43,308 nucleotides of DNA from Rhodospirillaceae bacterium (GTDB lineage Bacteria; Pseudomonadota; Alphaproteobacteria; Puniceispirillales; Puniceispirillaceae), in the NCBI GenBank assembly GCA_011522725.1, contig WTIL01000110.1:1-43308 (forward strand). Reading direction: 5' to 3'. This document shows positions 10,457-20,659 of this stretch, piece by piece; position 1 is the first letter of the stretch; each line of letters opens with the position of its first letter. Under the pieces are notes generated by a model that was given only the letters and a program-made list of their open reading frames with translations, was not told the DNA's origin and made no database searches. The translations under genes and the position numbers were made by a program.

Positions 10457-11836
10457 ATGGCAATCGAAATCCTGATGCCGGCCCTGTCGCCGACGATGGA
10501 AGAGGGCACGCTTGCCAAATGGCTTGTTGCCGAGGGCGCGGAGGTGCGCAGCGGCGATGTGATCGCCGAGATCGAGACCGACAAGGCGACGATGGAGGTC
10601 GAGGCACTGGATGACGGCACCATCGGCAAGATCCTGATCGCTCCCGGAACCGAGGGCGTGAAGGTCAATTCACCCATCGCCGTGTTGCTGGAAGAGGGCG
10701 AGAGCGCGGACGCGGTTGCATCGGCCGCGCCGGCGGCGGCGCCTGTCGCCGAGATGGCGGCGCCTGCGGCACAGGCAGCGTCGGCCACGCCGGCTGCAGC
10801 GGCTGCAGAGGCTGTGGCTGCCGAGCCGGTGGCCAGCGGCGATGCTGTCGAAATCACGGTCCGCGAAGCACTGCGTGATGCGATGGCCGAGGAAATGCGC
10901 GCCGACGACCGTGTCTTTGTTATGGGCGAGGAAGTGGCCGAATATCAGGGTGCCTACAAGGTGACCCAGGGCCTGCTTGCCGAATTCGGTGCCAAGCGGG
11001 TCATCGACACGCCGATCACCGAGCAGGGCTTTGCCGGTCTCGGGGTCGGGGCCGCCTTTGGCGATCTGCGGCCGGTGATCGAATTCATGACGTTCAATTT
11101 CGCCATGCAGGCCATCGACCAGATCATCAACTCTGCCGCCAAGACGCTGTATATGTCCGGCGGCCAGATGGGGTGCCCGATTGTCTTTCGAGGCCCGAAC
11201 GGTGCCGCCAGCCGCGTCGCCGCTCAGCATTCGCAATGCTATGCCAGCTGGTACGCGCATTGCCCTGGCCTGAAAGTGGTGTCGCCATGGTCGGCCGCCG
11301 ACGCCAAGGGTCTGCTGAAGGCCGCGATCCGCGACCCGAACCCGGTCATTTTCCTCGAGAACGAGGTGATGTACGGGCAGAGCTTCGATGTGCCGACAGA
11401 TGATGACTGGGTGGTTCCGATCGGCCGTGCCAATGTCCTGCGTGAGGGCAGCGACGTGACCATCACAGCCTTCTCGATCATGGTCGGGCGCGCGCTCGAG
11501 GCTGCCGACAGGCTGGCAGAGCAGGGGATTTCGGCGGAAGTCATCGATCTTCGCACGATCCGTCCTCTCGATACCGATACCATTGTAAATTCAGTAAAAA
11601 AGACCTCGCGCCTGATCACTTGCGAGGAGGGCTTTCCCTTTGCCGGGGTCGGCTCGGAGATTGCCATGCAGGTGATGGAGCAGGCGTTTGACTGGCTGGA
11701 TGCGCCGGTGGCACGGGTGACGGGCAAGGATGTGCCGATGCCCTATGCCGCGAACCTCGAGGCGATGGCGCTGCCGCAAGTCGACGACATCGTGGCCACT
11801 GCGATCGCCACCTGCGAAGGCTTCAGGGGGGCTTAG
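10457..11836 (+). CDS. pdhB: Pyruvate dehydrogenase E1 component, beta subunit with lipoyl domain
   Basis: The 459-residue product combines an N-terminal lipoyl domain (residues 1-80; lipoylated lysine in [12 protein letters not shown]), an Ala-Pro-rich linker to about residue 132, and the transketolase-like E1-beta body ([58 protein letters not shown]). E1-beta with its own lipoyl domain is the known alphaproteobacterial form, as in Sinorhizobium, and gives extra swinging arms to the complex. It lies between pdhA and pdhC with 2-3 base gaps, so the three are surely one operon. The lipoyl-coding DNA is nearly identical to that of pdhC. Confidence 0.97.
   Translation: MAIEILMPALSPTMEEGTLAKWLVAEGAEVRSGDVIAEIETDKATMEVEALDDGTIGKILIAPGTEGVKVNSPIAVLLEEGESADAVASAAPAAAPVAEMAAPAAQAASATPAAAAAEAVAAEPVASGDAVEITVREALRDAMAEEMRADDRVFVMGEEVAEYQGAYKVTQGLLAEFGAKRVIDTPITEQGFAGLGVGAAFGDLRPVIEFMTFNFAMQAIDQIINSAAKTLYMSGGQMGCPIVFRGPNGAASRVAAQHSQCYASWYAHCPGLKVVSPWSAADAKGLLKAAIRDPNPVIFLENEVMYGQSFDVPTDDDWVVPIGRANVLREGSDVTITAFSIMVGRALEAADRLAEQGISAEVIDLRTIRPLDTDTIVNSVKKTSRLITCEEGFPFAGVGSEIAMQVMEQAFDWLDAPVARVTGKDVPMPYAANLEAMALPQVDDIVATAIATCEGFRGA
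10550..10605 (+). repeat. Lipoyl-domain direct repeat, copy 1 (pdhB)
   Basis: These 56 bases match 11932-11987 in pdhC with two mismatches. The first 44 bases of the two genes are also nearly the same. It reflects a shared lipoyl-domain ancestry or recent gene conversion, and offers a homologous site 1382 bases away. Confidence 0.85.
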
Positions 11837-11838
11837 AG

Positions 11839-13152
11839 ATGGCTATCGAAATTCTGATGCCGGCCCTGTCCCCGACCATGGAGACGGGCACACTCGCCAC
11901 ATGGAATGTCGCGGTCGGCGACGCGGTGCGAAGCGGCGATGTGATTGCCGAGATCGAGACCGACAAGGCGACCATGGAGGTCGAGGCTGTCGATGACGGT
12001 GTTCTGGCCGTCATCCTCGTCGAGGCAGGCAGCGAGAATGTGGCCGTCGGCACGCCGATCGCGCGTCTGGCCGAAGATGGCGAGGCCGTTGATGATGTGG
12101 CCTCGGCACCCGTTGCCGCCGCGCCTTCGCCGCCTGTTGCCGAGGCAAAGGTCGAGAGTTCGGCACCAGCTGCCCCAGCACCAGTTGTTCCGGCTCCGGC
12201 AGTAGTTCCGGCACCGGGTTCTGTGGCCGCTGCCGCGCCCGGGGCAGGCAGTGACACGCCGCGCCTGTTCGCCAGTCCGCTCGCCCGCCGCATCGCCGGC
12301 GACAACAATATCGATCTTGCCGGCCTCACGGGAAGCGGGCCGCATGGCCGGATCCTGCGCCGCGATGTCGAGGCGGCCATGTCTGCCCCGGCGCCGGCAG
12401 CCGCGCCTGCGATGGCTGCTGGGGTGACGGCGGCAATGACCTCGGCAAGCGCTCCTGCCGCGCCCGGGGCCAGCAGCCTCGAGCCGAACAGCCAGATGCG
12501 CAAGATCATCGCCCAGCGTCTGCAGGAATCGAAAGCCAACGCCCCGCATTTCTATCTGACGGTGGATTGCGAGATCGACACGCTCCTCGCGGCGCGCAAG
12601 GTGATGAACGAACAGTCGCCGGATGATGTTAAGATTTCGGTGAATGATCTGGTGATCCGCGCGGCCGCGATGGCGCTGGTCAAGGTGCCGAAGGCGAACG
12701 CCTCCTGGGAGGGTGACAACACACGCCTGTTCCATCACGCCGATATCGCCATGGCGGTCGCGGTTGATGGCGGGCTGGTCACGCCTGTCATCTGGGCGGC
12801 TGAGCAAAAAGGCCTTGCCGAGATTGCCGCGACAAGCCGCGATCTGGCGACCCGCGCGCGCAACGGCACGCTGGCGCCCGAGGAATTCGCCGGCGGCAGC
12901 TTCACCATCTCCAATCTCGGGATGTTCGGCATCCGCGAGTTCGCCGCCGTGATCAATCCGCCGCAGGGCGCGATCCTGGCGGTCGGAGCCGGCGAGGAGC
13001 GCCCGGTTGTGCGCAATGGCGAGCTGGCTGTGGCGACGGTGATGACGGTAACGCTGTCGGCCGACCACCGGGTGGTGGACGGTGCCGTCGGCGCCGAATG
13101 GCTGCAAGCCTTCAAGGGCTATATCGAAGCCCCGGTCACAATGTTGCTGTAG
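11839..13152 (+). CDS. pdhC: Dihydrolipoamide acetyltransferase (E2 of pyruvate dehydrogenase)
   Basis: A 437-residue E2 with one lipoyl domain (residues 1-80, lysine in [12 protein letters not shown]), an Ala/Pro/Val linker, a peripheral subunit-binding domain near residues 138-175 (LFASPLARRIAGDNN, GSGPHGRILRRDVEAA), a second Ala-Pro linker, and the catalytic core from about residue 210. The core ends with the CoA-acetyltransferase motif DHRVVDGAVGAEWL, containing the H and D catalytic residues. It forms the structural centre of the complex and makes acetyl-CoA. The start is 2 bases after pdhB. The binding domain distinguishes it from the lipoyl-bearing E1-beta upstream. Confidence 0.97.
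   Translation: MAIEILMPALSPTMETGTLATWNVAVGDAVRSGDVIAEIETDKATMEVEAVDDGVLAVILVEAGSENVAVGTPIARLAEDGEAVDDVASAPVAAAPSPPVAEAKVESSAPAAPAPVVPAPAVVPAPGSVAAAAPGAGSDTPRLFASPLARRIAGDNNIDLAGLTGSGPHGRILRRDVEAAMSAPAPAAAPAMAAGVTAAMTSASAPAAPGASSLEPNSQMRKIIAQRLQESKANAPHFYLTVDCEIDTLLAARKVMNEQSPDDVKISVNDLVIRAAAMALVKVPKANASWEGDNTRLFHHADIAMAVAVDGGLVTPVIWAAEQKGLAEIAATSRDLATRARNGTLAPEEFAGGSFTISNLGMFGIREFAAVINPPQGAILAVGAGEERPVVRNGELAVATVMTVTLSADHRVVDGAVGAEWLQAFKGYIEAPVTMLL
11932..11987 (+). repeat. Lipoyl-domain direct repeat, copy 2 (pdhC)
   Basis: Partner of 10550-10605, 54 of 56 bases identical. Both copies encode the segment around the lipoyl-lysine. Confidence 0.85.
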
Positions 13153-13169
13153 GGCGAGAGGACGGGATC

Positions 13170-14570
13170 ATGGCAGGCGAGACGAATTTCGACCTTGTGG
13201 TCATAGGCGGCGGCCCCGGCGGCTATGTTGCCGCGATCCGCGCGGCGCAGCTGAAGATGAAGGTGGCGCTTGTCGAGCGCGAGCATCTTGGCGGCATCTG
13301 CCTGAACTGGGGATGCATTCCGACAAAGGCGCTTCTTCGCGCAGCGGAATTGCGCCACTCGATCGACGAGATGAAGGATTTCGGCATCACCGTCAGCGGC
13401 GAGGTCAGCATCGATCTGAAGGCTGTGGTGAAACGCTCGCGCAATGTCGCCGGCCGGCTGTCGACGGGCGTCGCGCACCTGCTGAAAAAGAACAAGGTCA
13501 CCGTATTCGACGACCGGGCGGTGCTTGGCAAAGCCGTGTCCGGCCGCCGCGAGGTGAAACTGGCCGGTGGCGGTGTTCTGTCGGCGAAACACGTCATTCT
13601 GGCGACCGGCGCGCGGGCACGCGCGCTTCCCGGGATCGAGGCCGACGGCAGTTCCATCCTGACCTATCGCGAGGCCATGGTGCCGGAAACCATGCCGAAA
13701 TCGCTTGTCATCATCGGATCCGGCGCGATCGGTTCGGAGTTCGCCTCCTTCTATCTGGATATGGGTGTCGAGGTGACCCTGATTGAGGCGATGGACCGGA
13801 TCCTGCCGGTCGAGGATGCCGAGATTTCGGATTTCGTGAAAAAGGCTTTCATCAAGCGCGGCATGAAGATCATCACCGGCGCGCGCCTTGCCGGGATCGA
13901 CAAGGGCAAGACCGGTGTGACCGCGCGGTTCGAGGGCGAGATCGCCCCGGTCAGTGCTGACCGCGCCATCCTCGCTGTCGGCATCACCGGCAATACCGAG
14001 GAGCTGGGGCTCGAGGGCACGAAGGTCACCGTCGACCGCGGCCATATCGTCACCGACCAGTGGGGGGCGACCGGTGAACCGGGCCTCTATGCCATCGGTG
14101 ACGTGACGGGTCCGCCCTGGCTGGCGCACAAGGCAAGCCACGAAGGCATTATCTGTGTCGAGAAGCTGGCTGGCGAGCCGGATGTCCACGCCATTGGCGA
14201 GGGGGCTGTTCCGGGTTGCACCTACTGCCGTCCGCAGGTCGCTTCTGTCGGCATGACCGAGGCAGCGGCCAAGGATGCCGGCCATGACATCCGTGTCGGC
14301 AGGTTCCCGATGCTGGCCAATGGCAAGGCCATCGCGCTTGGCGACGACCAGGGGCTGATCAAGACCATCTTCGACAAGAAAACGGGCGAGTTGCTGGGCG
14401 CGCATATGGTCGGGCCCGAGGTGACCGAACTGATTCAGGGCTATGCCGTGGCGCGGACGCTGGAGGCGACCGAGGCGGAACTCATGCAGACCATCTTCCC
14501 GCATCCGACTTTGTCGGAAGCCATGCATGAATCCGTTCTTGACGCATATGGTCGCGCCATCCACTTCTAG
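13170..14570 (+). CDS. lpdA: Dihydrolipoamide dehydrogenase (E3)
   Basis: A 466-residue flavoprotein that reoxidises dihydrolipoamide with NAD. Landmarks: FAD-binding [18 protein letters not shown], the redox disulfide in [16 protein letters not shown], an NAD-binding region with [19 protein letters not shown] contact [16 protein letters not shown], and the C-terminal catalytic [11 protein letters not shown] chose the ATG at 13170 ([14 protein letters not shown]) because it directly precedes the flavin fold and has GAGAGGACGGG upstream; an in-frame ATG at 13098 lies inside pdhC. It is the last enzyme gene of the pdhABC-lpd operon. The NWGCIPTK variant of the disulfide motif is normal for the alphaproteobacterial PDH-linked form. 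Confidence 0.96.
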   Translation: MAGETNFDLVVIGGGPGGYVAAIRAAQLKMKVALVEREHLGGICLNWGCIPTKALLRAAELRHSIDEMKDFGITVSGEVSIDLKAVVKRSRNVAGRLSTGVAHLLKKNKVTVFDDRAVLGKAVSGRREVKLAGGGVLSAKHVILATGARARALPGIEADGSSILTYREAMVPETMPKSLVIIGSGAIGSEFASFYLDMGVEVTLIEAMDRILPVEDAEISDFVKKAFIKRGMKIITGARLAGIDKGKTGVTARFEGEIAPVSADRAILAVGITGNTEELGLEGTKVTVDRGHIVTDQWGATGEPGLYAIGDVTGPPWLAHKASHEGIICVEKLAGEPDVHAIGEGAVPGCTYCRPQVASVGMTEAAAKDAGHDIRVGRFPMLANGKAIALGDDQGLIKTIFDKKTGELLGAHMVGPEVTELIQGYAVARTLEATEAELMQTIFPHPTLSEAMHESVLDAYGRAIHF

Positions 14571-14635
14571 GGTGCCGACAGCCGGTTACCCGTGGTACGA
14601 CACCGGCGTTGAATGTGAAGGACCGACTGACAGGC

Positions 14636-15589
14636 ATGCCGCAAGTCAACACAAGCAAGGGCGCCGAGCGCCATCCCGAAAAACGCCGTAATCCGGACCG
14701 GCCGCAACCGCGCCGCCCGGAATGGCTTCGCGTCAAGGCGCCGGTATCGGCCGAATATGCCGAAACCCGCTCGCTGATGCGCGAGCACAACCTCGTCACC
14801 GTGTGCGAGGAGGCGGCTTGCCCGAATATCGGCGAATGCTGGGCGCAGAAACATGCGACCATGATGATCCTCGGATCGGTCTGCACCCGTGCCTGCGCCT
14901 TCTGCAATGTGGCGACCGGCCGGCCGGACCTTCTCGATCCGCATGAGCCGGAAAATGTCGGCGCGGCAGTGGCAAAACTGGCGCTGCGCCATGTCGTGAT
15001 CACCTCGGTAGACCGTGACGACCTCGATGACGGCGGAGCCGGGCATTTCGCCCGGACCATCACCGCCATTCGCGAACAGTCGCCCGGCACCACCATCGAA
15101 ATCCTGACGCCCGACTTCCTGCGCAAGGATGGCGCTCTCGAGATTGTCGTCGAGGCGAGGCCGGACGTGTTCAACCACAATATGGAGACGGTGCCGCGCC
15201 TCTACCCGTCGATCAGGCCCGGCGCGCGCTATTTCCACTCGCTGTCGATCCTGCAGCAGGTCAAGAAGCTCGACCCGTCGATCTTCACCAAGTCCGGCAT
15301 CATGGTGGGGCTTGGCGAAAGCGACGAGGAGGTCGGCCAGCTGATGGACGACCTGCGAAGCGCGGATGTGGATTTCATGACCATCGGCCAGTATCTGCAG
15401 CCGACGCCAAAACATGCGCCGGTGGACAGGTTTGTCGAGCCTTCGATCTTCGAGAGCTATGCCAAGCAGGGCAAGGCGAAGGGTTTTCTGCTGATGTCCT
15501 CGACCCCGCTGACGCGCTCCTCCTACCATGCGGATGCGGATTTCGCGGCCCTGCAGGACGCGCGCAACGCCGCGCTGGCGAGAGCCTGA
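14636..15589 (+). CDS. lipA: Lipoyl synthase
   Basis: A 317-residue radical-SAM enzyme that inserts two sulfur atoms into protein-bound octanoyl groups, making the lipoyl cofactor needed by the pdh products just upstream. Both iron-sulfur sets are present: the auxiliary cluster C57, C62, C68 ([12 protein letters not shown]) and the radical-SAM CxxxCxxC at C83, C87, C90 (CTRACAFC). The C-terminal serine ligand motif is seen as RSSYHAD. I prefer ATG 14636 (with GAAGGA upstream, though spacing is long); an in-frame TTG at 14609 would add nine residues but has no Shine-Dalgarno. lipB is not in the window. One base separates the stop from the coq10 start. Confidence 0.95.
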   Translation: MPQVNTSKGAERHPEKRRNPDRPQPRRPEWLRVKAPVSAEYAETRSLMREHNLVTVCEEAACPNIGECWAQKHATMMILGSVCTRACAFCNVATGRPDLLDPHEPENVGAAVAKLALRHVVITSVDRDDLDDGGAGHFARTITAIREQSPGTTIEILTPDFLRKDGALEIVVEARPDVFNHNMETVPRLYPSIRPGARYFHSLSILQQVKKLDPSIFTKSGIMVGLGESDEEVGQLMDDLRSADVDFMTIGQYLQPTPKHAPVDRFVEPSIFESYAKQGKAKGFLLMSSTPLTRSSYHADADFAALQDARNAALARA

Positions 15590-15590
15590 G

Positions 15591-16064
15591 ATGACCGTTC
15601 ATGCCGAAAAGCGGGTGATCCCGCATCGCCCGGAAGAGCTCTATGCGCTTGTCGCGGATGTGCGGCGGTATCCTGAATTCCTGCCATGGTGCATGGCGGC
15701 GCGCATTCGCGAGGAAAGCGATGCCGCGCTGACGGCTGACCTGATCATCGGTTTCCAGATGTTTCGCGAGCGGTTCACATCATATGTTGAGCTCGATCAG
15801 CAAAATCTTGAAATTAATGTGAAATATGCAGAAGGGCCGTTTCGTTATCTGACGAATAAATGGCGGTTCCTGCCGCATCCCGACGGCTGCGAGATCGATT
15901 TCTATGTCGACTTCGAATTCAATTCACGGCTGTTGCAGTCGGTCATTGAAACGCTGTTCACCGAAGCGGTGAAACGTATGGTCAAGGCGTTCGAGGACCG
16001 TGCCGATGTTCTCTATGGACGCCCGGCGCCCCGCATCAGCGGCGCGAGCGCGACCCAGTCTTAA
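15591..16064 (+). CDS. COQ10/RatA-family ubiquinone-binding START-domain protein
   Basis: The 157-residue product fits the polyketide-cyclase/COQ10 (START-like) family. Typical features are VIPHRPEELYALVADVRRYPEFLPWC at the start (residues 9-34) and WRFLPHPDGCEIDFYVDFEFNS in the core (about residues 88-109). Alphaproteobacterial members are annotated as ubiquinone-binding COQ10-like proteins that assist respiration; E. coli RatA is a relative. The ATG at 15591 begins one base after lipA, indicating coupling. A patch at 15781-15840 has only 23 G or C of 60, although the protein stays in family. The stop shares TTAA with the convergent cinA. Confidence 0.85.
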   Translation: MTVHAEKRVIPHRPEELYALVADVRRYPEFLPWCMAARIREESDAALTADLIIGFQMFRERFTSYVELDQQNLEINVKYAEGPFRYLTNKWRFLPHPDGCEIDFYVDFEFNSRLLQSVIETLFTEAVKRMVKAFEDRADVLYGRPAPRISGASATQS

Positions 16065-16555
16065 GGCCTTAATCCCCCGAGAAGAAGTCGCAGCGCCTCG
16101 TTCGCGGCCTGCGTCCTGATCGCGGCGCGATCACCGTCAAACAGGTGGCGGCGGGTTTCAACCGCTCCGCCGCGCACCGCCAGCCCGAACCAGACAAGTC
16201 CCACAGGTTTTTCCGCGCTGCCGCCGCCAGGTCCGGCAATACCGGTGATGGCCACCGCCACATGGCTTTGCGGCGCGGCGGCAAGGGCGCCTGCTGCCAT
16301 CTCGGCGGCGGTTTCCGATGAGACTGCGCCGTGCGACGCCAGTGTGGCCCCAGCCACGCCGAGAAGGCTTGATTTGGCGTCATTGCTGTAGGTGACCAGC
16401 CCCCGGTCCAGCACCGCAGAGGCGCCGGAAATGTCGGTCAGCGCCGCGGCCACCATGCCGCCGGTACATGATTCGGCCGTCACGACCATTTTGCCGGATG
16501 CTGTGCCTGCAGCCACAATTTCTGCGGCCAGCGCCATGTCGATAGGGGTCGTCAT
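16061..16555 (-). CDS. pncC: CinA C-terminal domain protein, nicotinamide-nucleotide amidohydrolase
   Basis: A 164-residue stand-alone CinA-C/PncC domain, which in characterised relatives deamidates NMN to nicotinic acid mononucleotide for pyridine nucleotide recycling. Motifs: VVTAESCTGGMVAAALTD near residues 24-41, GLVTYSNDAK, and AITGIAGPGGGSAEKPVG. The start at 16555 overlaps the pgpA stop as ATGA, so translation is likely coupled. The longer in-frame opening upstream lies inside pgpA and is not family-like. The N-terminal molybdopterin-binding half found in full CinA is absent, as in PncC/YgaD-type proteins. It converges on coq10 and shares TTAA as both stops. Confidence 0.9.
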   Translation of the reverse strand: MTTPIDMALAAEIVAAGTASGKMVVTAESCTGGMVAAALTDISGASAVLDRGLVTYSNDAKSSLLGVAGATLASHGAVSSETAAEMAAGALAAAPQSHVAVAITGIAGPGGGSAEKPVGLVWFGLAVRGGAVETRRHLFDGDRAAIRTQAANEALRLLLGGLRP

Positions 16556-17016
16556 CCTGTTGCTCCGGTCATCATTATTTGCACCACCAGCAACAGGGCG
16601 GCGGCCAGAACACCGGCGACAACATCGTCCGCCATCACGCCAAGGCCGCCGGGAAGCCGTTCGGCCATTCTGACAGGTCCGGGCTTGACGATGTCGAACA
16701 GGCGGAACAACACAAAGGCGGCAAGCCACCAGCGCCAGTCCAGCGGCACCACGAGAAGGGCGATCCACTGGCCCGCCAGCTCGTCGATCACCACTTCCGA
16801 GGCATCCTTCTTGCCGGAGTGTGCTTCATAGATATCGGCGGCCTTCACGCCGATGATGCAGGCGATGACAACACCGACCTCGAGCAGCCAGTTGCCGCCC
16901 AGGGCCAGCGCCGCCGCCGGCAGCAGCGCCGCTGCCGATCCCCAGGTCCCTGGGGCCGGCCGGATGCGGCCGACCGGGCCAAGCGTGGCAAGATTGATCC
17001 AGACCTGCCTGTGCAT
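16552..17016 (-). CDS. pgpA: Phosphatidylglycerophosphatase A
   Basis: A 154-residue inner-membrane enzyme that dephosphorylates phosphatidylglycerol phosphate to phosphatidylglycerol. The sequence shows the family start RIRPAPGTWGSAAALL, hydrophobic segments near residues 24-50, 82-96 and 130-150, the conserved KDASEVVIDELAGQWIAL and the FRLFDIVKPGPVRMAERLPGG motif. I chose ATG 17016, giving MHRQVWINLATLGPVGRI; another ATG at 17052 would overlap the end of ispDF by 20 bases. It lies between ispDF (16-base gap) and pncC (4-base overlap) in one minus-strand operon. Confidence 0.92.
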   Translation of the reverse strand: MHRQVWINLATLGPVGRIRPAPGTWGSAAALLPAAALALGGNWLLEVGVVIACIIGVKAADIYEAHSGKKDASEVVIDELAGQWIALLVVPLDWRWWLAAFVLFRLFDIVKPGPVRMAERLPGGLGVMADDVVAGVLAAALLLVVQIMMTGATG

Positions 17017-17032
17017 CGCTACCCGTCCATTC

Positions 17033-18304
17033 CTAGCCGCTGCCGTCGGCATCGCCGTCAGTATTTGCGGGTGCAAACAACAGTGTGGCTGACGCCTGCG
17101 CCGCAATGCCTTCGCCGCGGCCGGTGAAGCCCAGACCTTCGGAGGTGGTAGCCTTGACCGCGACCCGGTCGACGGAAATGCCGGCAAGTGCTGCCACACG
17201 CTCGCGCATGGCGTCGCGATGCGGCCTGATCTTCGGCCTCTCGCAGATCAGTGTCAGGTCGAGATTGAGGATGGTCGCGCCGCGCGCCGCGCATCGTTCC
17301 GCCGCAAAGGAAAGGAACTGGCCGCTTTCCGCATCTTTCCAGCGGGCCTCGGATGGCGGGAAGTGCGATCCGATATCGCCATCGGCGAGGGCCCCGAAGA
17401 TCGCGTCGCACAGCGCGTGAAGTCCCACATCGCCGTCGGAATGGGCAGCAAGGCTGCGGTCGTGCGGGATGCTGACGCCGGCCAGCATGACCGGCCCGCT
17501 GCCATCGCCGAATTTGTGAACGTCGAACCCGGTACCAGTCCGGATGTCGGGGACGGGTGTCTGTGCTTCCATCTGGGCGGTTCCTTCCGGTACGGTATTG
17601 TCGCCGGCGAGGGCCGACAGAATGGCAAAATCCCGAGGCGCCGTCAGCTTCCAGAGCCGTTCGTCACCGGCGATTGTCGCGATCCGGCCGCCATCGGCCT
17701 CGACAAGCTGGATGTCGTCGGTGATCTCGCTGCCATTATCATGCGATTCATAAAGCGCCTGCAGATGCGCGCGACGGAAAATCTGCGGTGTCTGTGCCCG
17801 GCCAAGACCGGCGCGCGGTGTGGTGCCTGTCACCCTGTCGTCTTTGACGCTCTTCAGCGTGTCGGTGACGGGAAGCACGGGAAGGGCGGCCATGATGTCA
17901 TGCGCACCGCTCTCTTCCATCGCCGCAACCAAGCCGGTGATGATGCCTTGCGGCAGCAATGGCCGTGCCGCGTCATGAATGGCCACCAGCGCTGCGTCGT
18001 CTGCGGCCAGCGCCAGCCCGGCGCGCACCGAATCCTGGCGGCGGTCTCCACCGGCGGTGATCAGGACCCGTTCATCGCCAGCCAGATCGCCGATCGCGGC
18101 CTTGGCGGTGTCCATGCGGGTCTCGGCGGCGACCACGACCACCCGCTCCGTTGCCGGATGTTGCAAGAACGCCTCGACGGAATGCGCCAGCACCGGTTTT
18201 CCGGCGAACAGGCGGAACTGTTTTTCGACTTCGCCGCCCATGCGTGTGCCGCCACCGGCCGCGACGATGATGGCGGTCAGGCGTGCCTTGGCTGCGGCGG
18301 TCAT
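17033..18304 (-). CDS. ispDF: Bifunctional IspD/IspF enzyme of the MEP isoprenoid pathway
   Basis: The 423-residue fusion has an N-terminal MEP cytidylyltransferase (IspD, about residues 5-240; [31 protein letters not shown]) and a C-terminal MECDP synthase (IspF, about residues 260-420; [63 protein letters not shown]). It catalyses steps three and five of the pathway to IPP and DMAPP; the missing IspE step lies elsewhere. IspDF fusions are well known in alphaproteobacteria. The gene leads the ispDF-pgpA-pncC operon and is divergent from dusB. Confidence 0.97.
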   Translation of the reverse strand: MTAAAKARLTAIIVAAGGGTRMGGEVEKQFRLFAGKPVLAHSVEAFLQHPATERVVVVAAETRMDTAKAAIGDLAGDERVLITAGGDRRQDSVRAGLALAADDAALVAIHDAARPLLPQGIITGLVAAMEESGAHDIMAALPVLPVTDTLKSVKDDRVTGTTPRAGLGRAQTPQIFRRAHLQALYESHDNGSEITDDIQLVEADGGRIATIAGDERLWKLTAPRDFAILSALAGDNTVPEGTAQMEAQTPVPDIRTGTGFDVHKFGDGSGPVMLAGVSIPHDRSLAAHSDGDVGLHALCDAIFGALADGDIGSHFPPSEARWKDAESGQFLSFAAERCAARGATILNLDLTLICERPKIRPHRDAMRERVAALAGISVDRVAVKATTSEGLGFTGRGEGIAAQASATLLFAPANTDGDADGSG

Positions 18305-18367
18305 GATCTTGCGCTTTCCATCGCCCCGTTATCCCCAATGCCCGTCGGGAAGTCCATCGGTTATCGA

Positions 18368-18381
18368 CCGATCCTGATCGG
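18368..18381. promoter_or_regulatory. Palindrome CCGATC-CT-GATCGG in the ispDF-dusB gap
   Basis: A perfect 6+2+6 inverted repeat, 64 bases upstream of the ispDF start and 180 bases upstream of dusB, in a 256-base divergent region. It could be an operator for either side; no known regulator is matched. Confidence 0.35.
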
Positions 18382-18451
18382 CAAGCCTGATCCGGGTCTC
18401 TGGGTATGTGGTGCCGCAAAATGGCCGAAATGGCTGGCAATCCTGCCTGTA

Positions 18452-18472
18452 TTTGGGGCAATATGCCCGAAA
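18452..18472. promoter_or_regulatory. Long imperfect palindrome upstream of dusB-ntr operon
   Basis: TTTGGGGCA-ATA-TGCCCGAAA is a 9+3+9 inverted repeat with one mismatch, 88 bases before the dusB ATG. Its size suits a dimeric regulator. It does not match the classic NtrC site TGCACC-N5-GGTGCA well. Confidence 0.45.
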
Positions 18473-18560
18473 TTTCAGCAGCCGGTCTCGGGCCTGCGAC
18501 GGCGGGTCGCCTGAATCCCGAAAGGCTGAACTGCGAGCCAGATGAAATGAGCCAGACGCA

Positions 18561-19559
18561 ATGAGTCTCACCATTGGTGGAATCACAGTGCCGCATGCCG
18601 CCATCCTCGCGCCGATGTCGGGGGTGACGGACATGCCGTTCCGCCGCGCGGTTCGCCGTGCGGGCGGCGGCCTTGTCGTGACCGAGATGGTGGCGAGCGC
18701 CGCCATCCTGCGCGAAGTGCGCAGCGAGATGCGCAAGCTGCGCATGGACACGGTCAGCGAGGTGCCGCTGTCCGTGCAGCTTGCCGGCTGGGACCCGCAG
18801 ATCATGGCGGATGCGGCGCGCATCGCGGCGGATCTCGGTGCCACCTTCATCGATATCAATATGGGCTGCCCGGCGAAAAAGGTGACAGGCAAGCTGTCAG
18901 GCTCGGCGCTGATGCGTGACGAGCCGCTGGCCGGGGCTATCCTGGCGGCCGTGGCGGCTTCTGTAGATGTGCCGGTAACGCTGAAGATGCGTCTTGGCTG
19001 GGATGATGACAGCCTGAATGCCCCTGTGATCGCCCGCATGGCCGAGGATGCCGGGATCGCCATGATCGCCGTTCATGGCCGCACCCGCTGCCAGATGTAT
19101 AACGGCTCGGCCGACTGGAAAGCCGTTCGCGGCGTTGTCGATGCGGTGCCGATGCCGGTAATTGTGAACGGGGATATCCGCAGCCTCGAGGATGTCGACA
19201 GCGCGATGCGCGACAGCGGGGCTGCCGGTGTGATGATCGGGCGCGGCGCGCAGGGACGTCCCTGGCTGCTGGCCCAGGCGGGCGACCGTCTCGAGGGGCG
19301 CGCGGTGCGGCCGGACCCGTCCATTGCCGAACGTCACCGGATGATGAAGCTGCATCTCGACGACATGCTGACGCATTACGGCGCGCCGGCGATGCGTCTG
19401 GCGCGCAAGCATATTGCCTGGTACGCGCACGGCCTTCCCGGTGCGGCAGAGCTTCGCGATGTCGCCAACAACACGACGGACGCCGAAGCAGTATTCGAGG
19501 CGGTCGACCGGTTCTTCGCCGAACTGGACGAGGGCGCAGCAAGGGAGGCGGCGGCCTGA
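18561..19559 (+). CDS. dusB: tRNA-dihydrouridine synthase, DusB/NifR3 family
   Basis: A 332-residue FMN enzyme that reduces uridine to dihydrouridine in tRNA D-loops. Family markers are [15 protein letters not shown], the catalytic cysteine C103 in [36 protein letters not shown] and [13 protein letters not shown]. It is the first gene of the nitrogen-control operon, the usual place of the gene once called nifR3, and its stop overlaps the ntrB start (TGATG). ATGs at 18542 and 18547 are out of frame, so 18561 is the start. Whether its place in the operon links tRNA modification to nitrogen status is unknown. Confidence 0.95.
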   Translation: MSLTIGGITVPHAAILAPMSGVTDMPFRRAVRRAGGGLVVTEMVASAAILREVRSEMRKLRMDTVSEVPLSVQLAGWDPQIMADAARIAADLGATFIDINMGCPAKKVTGKLSGSALMRDEPLAGAILAAVAASVDVPVTLKMRLGWDDDSLNAPVIARMAEDAGIAMIAVHGRTRCQMYNGSADWKAVRGVVDAVPMPVIVNGDIRSLEDVDSAMRDSGAAGVMIGRGAQGRPWLLAQAGDRLEGRAVRPDPSIAERHRMMKLHLDDMLTHYGAPAMRLARKHIAWYAHGLPGAAELRDVANNTTDAEAVFEAVDRFFAELDEGAAREAAA

Positions 19560-20659
19560 TGGACGAGATTGCTTCGCCCGACTTGCAGCTTGAGGCGACC
19601 CACATCCTCGCCAGCCTGCCGAATCCGGTCTTTCTCCTGGATGGTGCGGACCGTTTCGTGTTCCTGAACCACGCGGCCGAAATGTTTTTCGATTCCAGCG
19701 CGACGATGCTGACCGGCAGTGAGCTGTCACAGCAAATTCCGGCCGATTCCAGCCTGATGGCCTTGCTGGCGCGCGCCCGCTCGCAGATGGCGTCCGTGGC
19801 CGACCAGGGCATCGAGCTGGCGAGCCCGCGGATCGGCATGAAGCTGCTGAATGTGCAGATCGCGCCGTTTGGCGACCGGTCTGCGCATGAAGGCCGGATG
19901 CTTGTGACATTTCAGGAGCGTGCGCTTGCCGAACGGTTGCGGGGGCAGTCGCTGTTCCACGGGGCGGCGCGTTCGATCTCGGCGATGGCGGCGTTGCTGG
20001 CGCATGAGGTGAAGAACCCGCTGGCCGGCATCAAGGGCGCGGCGCAATTGCTGCAGGCCGACCTGTCGCCGGAAAATCAGGAATTCGCGCGGATGATCGT
20101 CGAAGAGACAAACCGCGTTACGGCGCTTCTCGACAGGATGGAGGGGATCGCCGGAGGCGGGCAGGTAACGCTGTCACCGGTCAATATCCACGAGGTGCTG
20201 GACCACTGCCTGCGGATCGCTTCGGCGAGCTACGGCGCGCACATGACCGTCAAACGACGCTATGACCCGTCGCTGCCGCCGGTCGACGGGCATCGTGACC
20301 TGCTGATTCAGGCTTTCTTAAATATGATTAAGAACGCTTTTGAAGCCACTGAAAACAAGTCTGAATTGACGATAGTCACATCCTATGCACGGGGGCGGCG
20401 GCTGAGTGGGGCAGGTGCCGGGCGGCTGCATGTGCCGATCCAGGTCGAGGTGATCGACAACGGCCCCGGTATTTCCCCCGAGCTTCGCGACAATATCTTT
20501 GACCCGTTCGTGTCCGGAAAGCCGGGCGGCAGTGGCCTTGGCCTTGCGCTGGTGGCCAGCGTTGTTGCCGACCATGGCGGTCTGGTCGAGGTTGATTCCG
20601 CGCCCGGGCGGACGGTGTTCAGGATCAATTTCCCGCCTGCCGGCCAGGAGGTGTCCTGA
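19559..20659 (+). CDS. ntrB: Nitrogen sensor histidine kinase NtrB
   Basis: A 366-residue soluble kinase-phosphatase that controls NtrC in response to PII protein. It has an N-terminal PAS domain (about residues 10-120), a dimerisation and phosphoacceptor helix with H149 in [20 protein letters not shown], and an ATPase domain with [10 protein letters not shown] (N box), DNGPGISPE (G1) and [13 protein letters not shown] (G2). There is no transmembrane segment, as expected for NtrB/GlnL. Its start overlaps dusB by one base, and its stop overlaps ntrC in the same TGATG manner. A run at 20311-20370 is AT-rich (21 G or C of 60) within the N box region. Confidence 0.95.
   Translation: MDEIASPDLQLEATHILASLPNPVFLLDGADRFVFLNHAAEMFFDSSATMLTGSELSQQIPADSSLMALLARARSQMASVADQGIELASPRIGMKLLNVQIAPFGDRSAHEGRMLVTFQERALAERLRGQSLFHGAARSISAMAALLAHEVKNPLAGIKGAAQLLQADLSPENQEFARMIVEETNRVTALLDRMEGIAGGGQVTLSPVNIHEVLDHCLRIASASYGAHMTVKRRYDPSLPPVDGHRDLLIQAFLNMIKNAFEATENKSELTIVTSYARGRRLSGAGAGRLHVPIQVEVIDNGPGISPELRDNIFDPFVSGKPGGSGLGLALVASVVADHGGLVEVDSAPGRTVFRINFPPAGQEVS

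Noticed and set aside
10457-10700. Lipoyl domain on PdhB as an unusual gene fusion.
   Set aside because: E1-beta subunits with an N-terminal lipoyl domain are the normal form in many alphaproteobacteria.
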